From Candidatus Woesearchaeota archaeon (GTDB lineage: Archaea; Nanobdellota; Nanobdellia; Woesearchaeales; UBA10216), in contig JACPTF010000007.1 in the NCBI GenBank assembly GCA_016192915.1, positions 1 through 38,622 of the forward strand: a DNA stretch of 38,622 nt, given 5' to 3'. Below the pieces are notes generated by a model that worked only from the letters and a program-made list of their open reading frames with translations, ran no database searches and had not been told where the DNA came from. Position 1 is the first letter of the stretch, and each line of letters starts with the position of its first letter. Shown here piece by piece: positions 36,929 to 38,622 of the stretch. The translations under genes and the position numbers were made by a program.

Positions 36929-37735
36929 TCATCTAAGCTTTAAACCCATGGGTGCCGGTATTTTTGACTTATCGAATACCTCTTTGATATTTATCCTATC
37001 AAACCTGTAGAATTTCATATTTACTACAACACCTATTTTTGCTTTTCTTTGCCAAATTAAAAGACGTGTTAACTGCCAAGCTAATTCAATTATTCTAAAA
37101 CTTTGTTCATAGGAATAAGATTTTAAAATTAGATCTCCTTTATTAGGCTCGTATTTGTTAAAATAAAAAAATGCCGACCAATCTCCTAAAACTTCATATG
37201 TTTTTTTGATATTCAAGTTCCCTTTTATTATTCGTAGGCCATGTTTGTAAGAATTATAAACCTCTTTATCTGACAACTCAATCGCAAAGTGCTTAAGGAG
37301 CAATGAAATGTTTTCAATATATCTTTTTGTTCTTTTGAGCTTCAAAAAATGGCTTGGACAAGCTGCGAAAAACAAAGCCCTTACTGTTTTTGCATTATTT
37401 ACGCCAGAAATCACGCCTATTCCTCTTCGAGCAATCTGCGCAATCATCGCGTTTAACTCACTAAAATCGTAATGACTCATCCAACTCCAGATATCATCTG
37501 GAGATTTGAACTGTGCTATGCAAAGAGCAAATAAGTTCTCCAATATGTGATACATTGCGAAGTGAAGTTCTGCCTTAAGATTATTTATGACAGCTTTCGG
37601 CTCGTGAAGGCTGAATTTATCCTTCACGTTGTCCAATATTTCTGGATGTTCTATTATGCGCTTCAGAATTATTGCTTTCTCCATTAACGAATCTGGCTGA
37701 TAAGATAAAAAGAATATTTTATCTCTGTTGTTCAT
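36929..37735 (-). CDS. Hypothetical protein, AT-rich (268 residues)
   Basis: I do not recognise the family. It is mostly helical, with a conserved-looking centre (LHFAMYHILENLFALCIAQF) and no signal peptide. The ATG at 37735 is chosen over an earlier in-frame TTG because GGTGGAACAG lies just upstream. It is 24 bp downstream of the partial membrane-protein gene on the same strand, so the two are probably co-expressed. Base composition is clearly AT-richer than in the region before 35.6 kb, consistent with a mobile element. Confidence 0.65.
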   Translation of the reverse strand: MNNRDKIFFLSYQPDSLMEKAIILKRIIEHPEILDNVKDKFSLHEPKAVINNLKAELHFAMYHILENLFALCIAQFKSPDDIWSWMSHYDFSELNAMIAQIARRGIGVISGVNNAKTVRALFFAACPSHFLKLKRTKRYIENISLLLKHFAIELSDKEVYNSYKHGLRIIKGNLNIKKTYEVLGDWSAFFYFNKYEPNKGDLILKSYSYEQSFRIIELAWQLTRLLIWQRKAKIGVVVNMKFYRFDRINIKEVFDKSKIPAPMGLKLR

Positions 37736-37759
37736 TTCTGTTCCACCATTTATCAAATA

Positions 37760-38622
37760 TTACTTGTTTACTTTCCTTTCAGGACTTAACCATAAGATTA
37801 AACCCCTTGTGATGGTAAAAATCAAAAAGTAAACTAAACTGAGTAGTAGTCTCAGGAGAAAAGAACTATTTTTCAGGCTTATAGAAGCCAAAATTATCGC
37901 CGACACTAAAAAAATGAATAAATATTTACGTTTCAATAATAAGCTATGAAAATCTTTCCCGTATCTCCTTACTAAATTCTCTGTAATAAAAATAAGCGCG
38001 GTAAATGCTGTTGAAAGACTTGTTAAAAGAACTGCTAAAATAACTTGTCTATTTGATTCTTTTTGGTTCTCTTGCCTGCTTACTTCAGATACTAATGTTA
38101 GTTGCACTTGTGCCTTATACGTTTTTAAGAACTGGTTCAACTTGTCGTAATATTCCAAATTGTCTTTTAATGTTGCTAAGGCACCTGCATGGTTGGCCAG
38201 GTACTTTCTGCTCAATTCACTATAGTAATCGCCGAAATACGTGCTTGCCCTATCGCTTATAAAACTTTGTTCATCTATATATTGCTCTTGTTGACTTAAC
38301 AGAACTTTGCGACCATCTTGTATTATTGTCACACTATTAAGTCCGGGTAAATCATTTAATTTTAGGATTTTTTCTTTTGCGGATATATTTGTGTTTTCTA
38401 CTATTCTGTTGATATTTTGTACAGCGAGAAATAATCGATCGGTCTCATTTACTATTTGATTATTTGCTGCCACTAAAACTTTAGTGTTAATTGGAATTTC
38501 AACTAAATGTCGCAAGAACTCCATATGATCTGCAAAAGCAATCTGTCCGGTACTTAAACCGCTTACAAATTGGCTTTCTGAAAGAACTACAACTTCTCCA
38601 AATGTGTCAAATTCATAATTGC
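37760..38622 (-). CDS. Membrane protein, 5' end beyond the window (partial)
   Basis: The minus-strand frame stays open from the stop at 37760 to the window edge. An ATG at 38524 has no ribosome binding site, and 32 further in-frame codons upstream (...GEVVVLSESQFVSGLSTGQI) look like genuine coding sequence, so the gene probably starts outside. The first part is soluble and helical with coiled-coil tendency. The last 100 residues carry three TM segments (VILAVLLTSLSTAFTALIFI, YLFIFLVSAIILASISL, LLRLLLSLVYFLIFTITRG). It resembles membrane-anchored sensor-like or DUF proteins of integrated elements. Function unknown. Confidence 0.6.
   Translation of the reverse strand, partial: NYEFDTFGEVVVLSESQFVSGLSTGQIAFADHMEFLRHLVEIPINTKVLVAANNQIVNETDRLFLAVQNINRIVENTNISAKEKILKLNDLPGLNSVTIIQDGRKVLLSQQEQYIDEQSFISDRASTYFGDYYSELSRKYLANHAGALATLKDNLEYYDKLNQFLKTYKAQVQLTLVSEVSRQENQKESNRQVILAVLLTSLSTAFTALIFITENLVRRYGKDFHSLLLKRKYLFIFLVSAIILASISLKNSSFLLRLLLSLVYFLIFTITRGLILWLSPERKVNK

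Overview
The window looks like a chromosomal segment of a small-genome archaeon, most likely of the DPANN type (Diapherotrites or Micrarchaeota-like; this placement is inference). The archaeal character itself is firm: SRP54, archaeal-type ProRS, class I LysRS, Dph6, Pth2, a Hel308-type helicase, an archaeal ADP-dependent NAD(P)H-hydrate dehydratase, a DinB/Dpo4 polymerase, TATA boxes about 25 bp before many start codons (leaderless transcripts) and GGTG-type ribosome binding sites inside operons. The tRNA genes are heavily intron-laden and none encodes CCA.

Layout. 1-4.9 kb: a glycerol-3-phosphate-acyltransferase-like protein, dph6, tRNA-Leu(CAG) with a tRNA-like relic upstream, a PEP-synthase-like ATP-grasp/phosphohistidine protein, and a thioredoxin-like plus CsaA-like pair. 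4.9-8.4 kb: tRNA-Asn and tRNA-Ile, each with two introns; a proline iminopeptidase cut off by tRNA-Ile; a Hel308-like protein lacking its first RecA domain. 8.4-12 kb: pth2, three paralogous multi-TM proteins, and a 374-bp tRNA-Arg gene with two very large introns. 12-14.9 kb: proS, a Fic protein, and the relic of a second proS 3' end. 14.9-19 kb: unknown proteins, one with TPR-like repeats, plus two membrane proteins. 19-21.4 kb: two vapBC toxin-antitoxin modules on either side of nnrD. 21.5-25.9 kb: a three-gene module of large unknown proteins ending in a TIM-barrel protein. 25.9-29.3 kb: a 45-residue AbrB-like protein, lysS, a possible structured RNA, a LAGLIDADG endonuclease, tRNA-Lys with two introns and a tRNA-Leu-like gene. 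29.3-35.3 kb: phosphosugar mutase, an RHH-fused sugar nucleotidyltransferase, an HPF-like protein, srp54, tRNA-Ser, a tiny zinc-ribbon protein and dinB. 35.3-38.6 kb: tRNA-Glu with two introns, then a tyrosine recombinase and AT-rich unknown genes, probably one end of an integrated element.

The most unusual signal is a pair of palindromic repeat families. Family A is a double hairpin built on CAARTCG...CGAYTTG arms with a self-complementary linker (TGGGCCCA, TGTGCA or TGCGCA). It occurs in intergenic DNA, in tRNA leaders, in both tRNA-Arg introns and in frame inside the Hel308-like gene, and in three loci one copy sits inside the hairpin loop of another. Family B is a CTTTTTTG...CAAAAAAG hairpin followed by GCTYGACCAAAAA. 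It makes up homologous introns of tRNA-Ile, tRNA-Glu and tRNA-Arg at different positions and also exists as a free copy near 19.05 kb. Together they suggest small mobile palindromes colonising tRNA introns and leaders, tolerated because splicing removes them.
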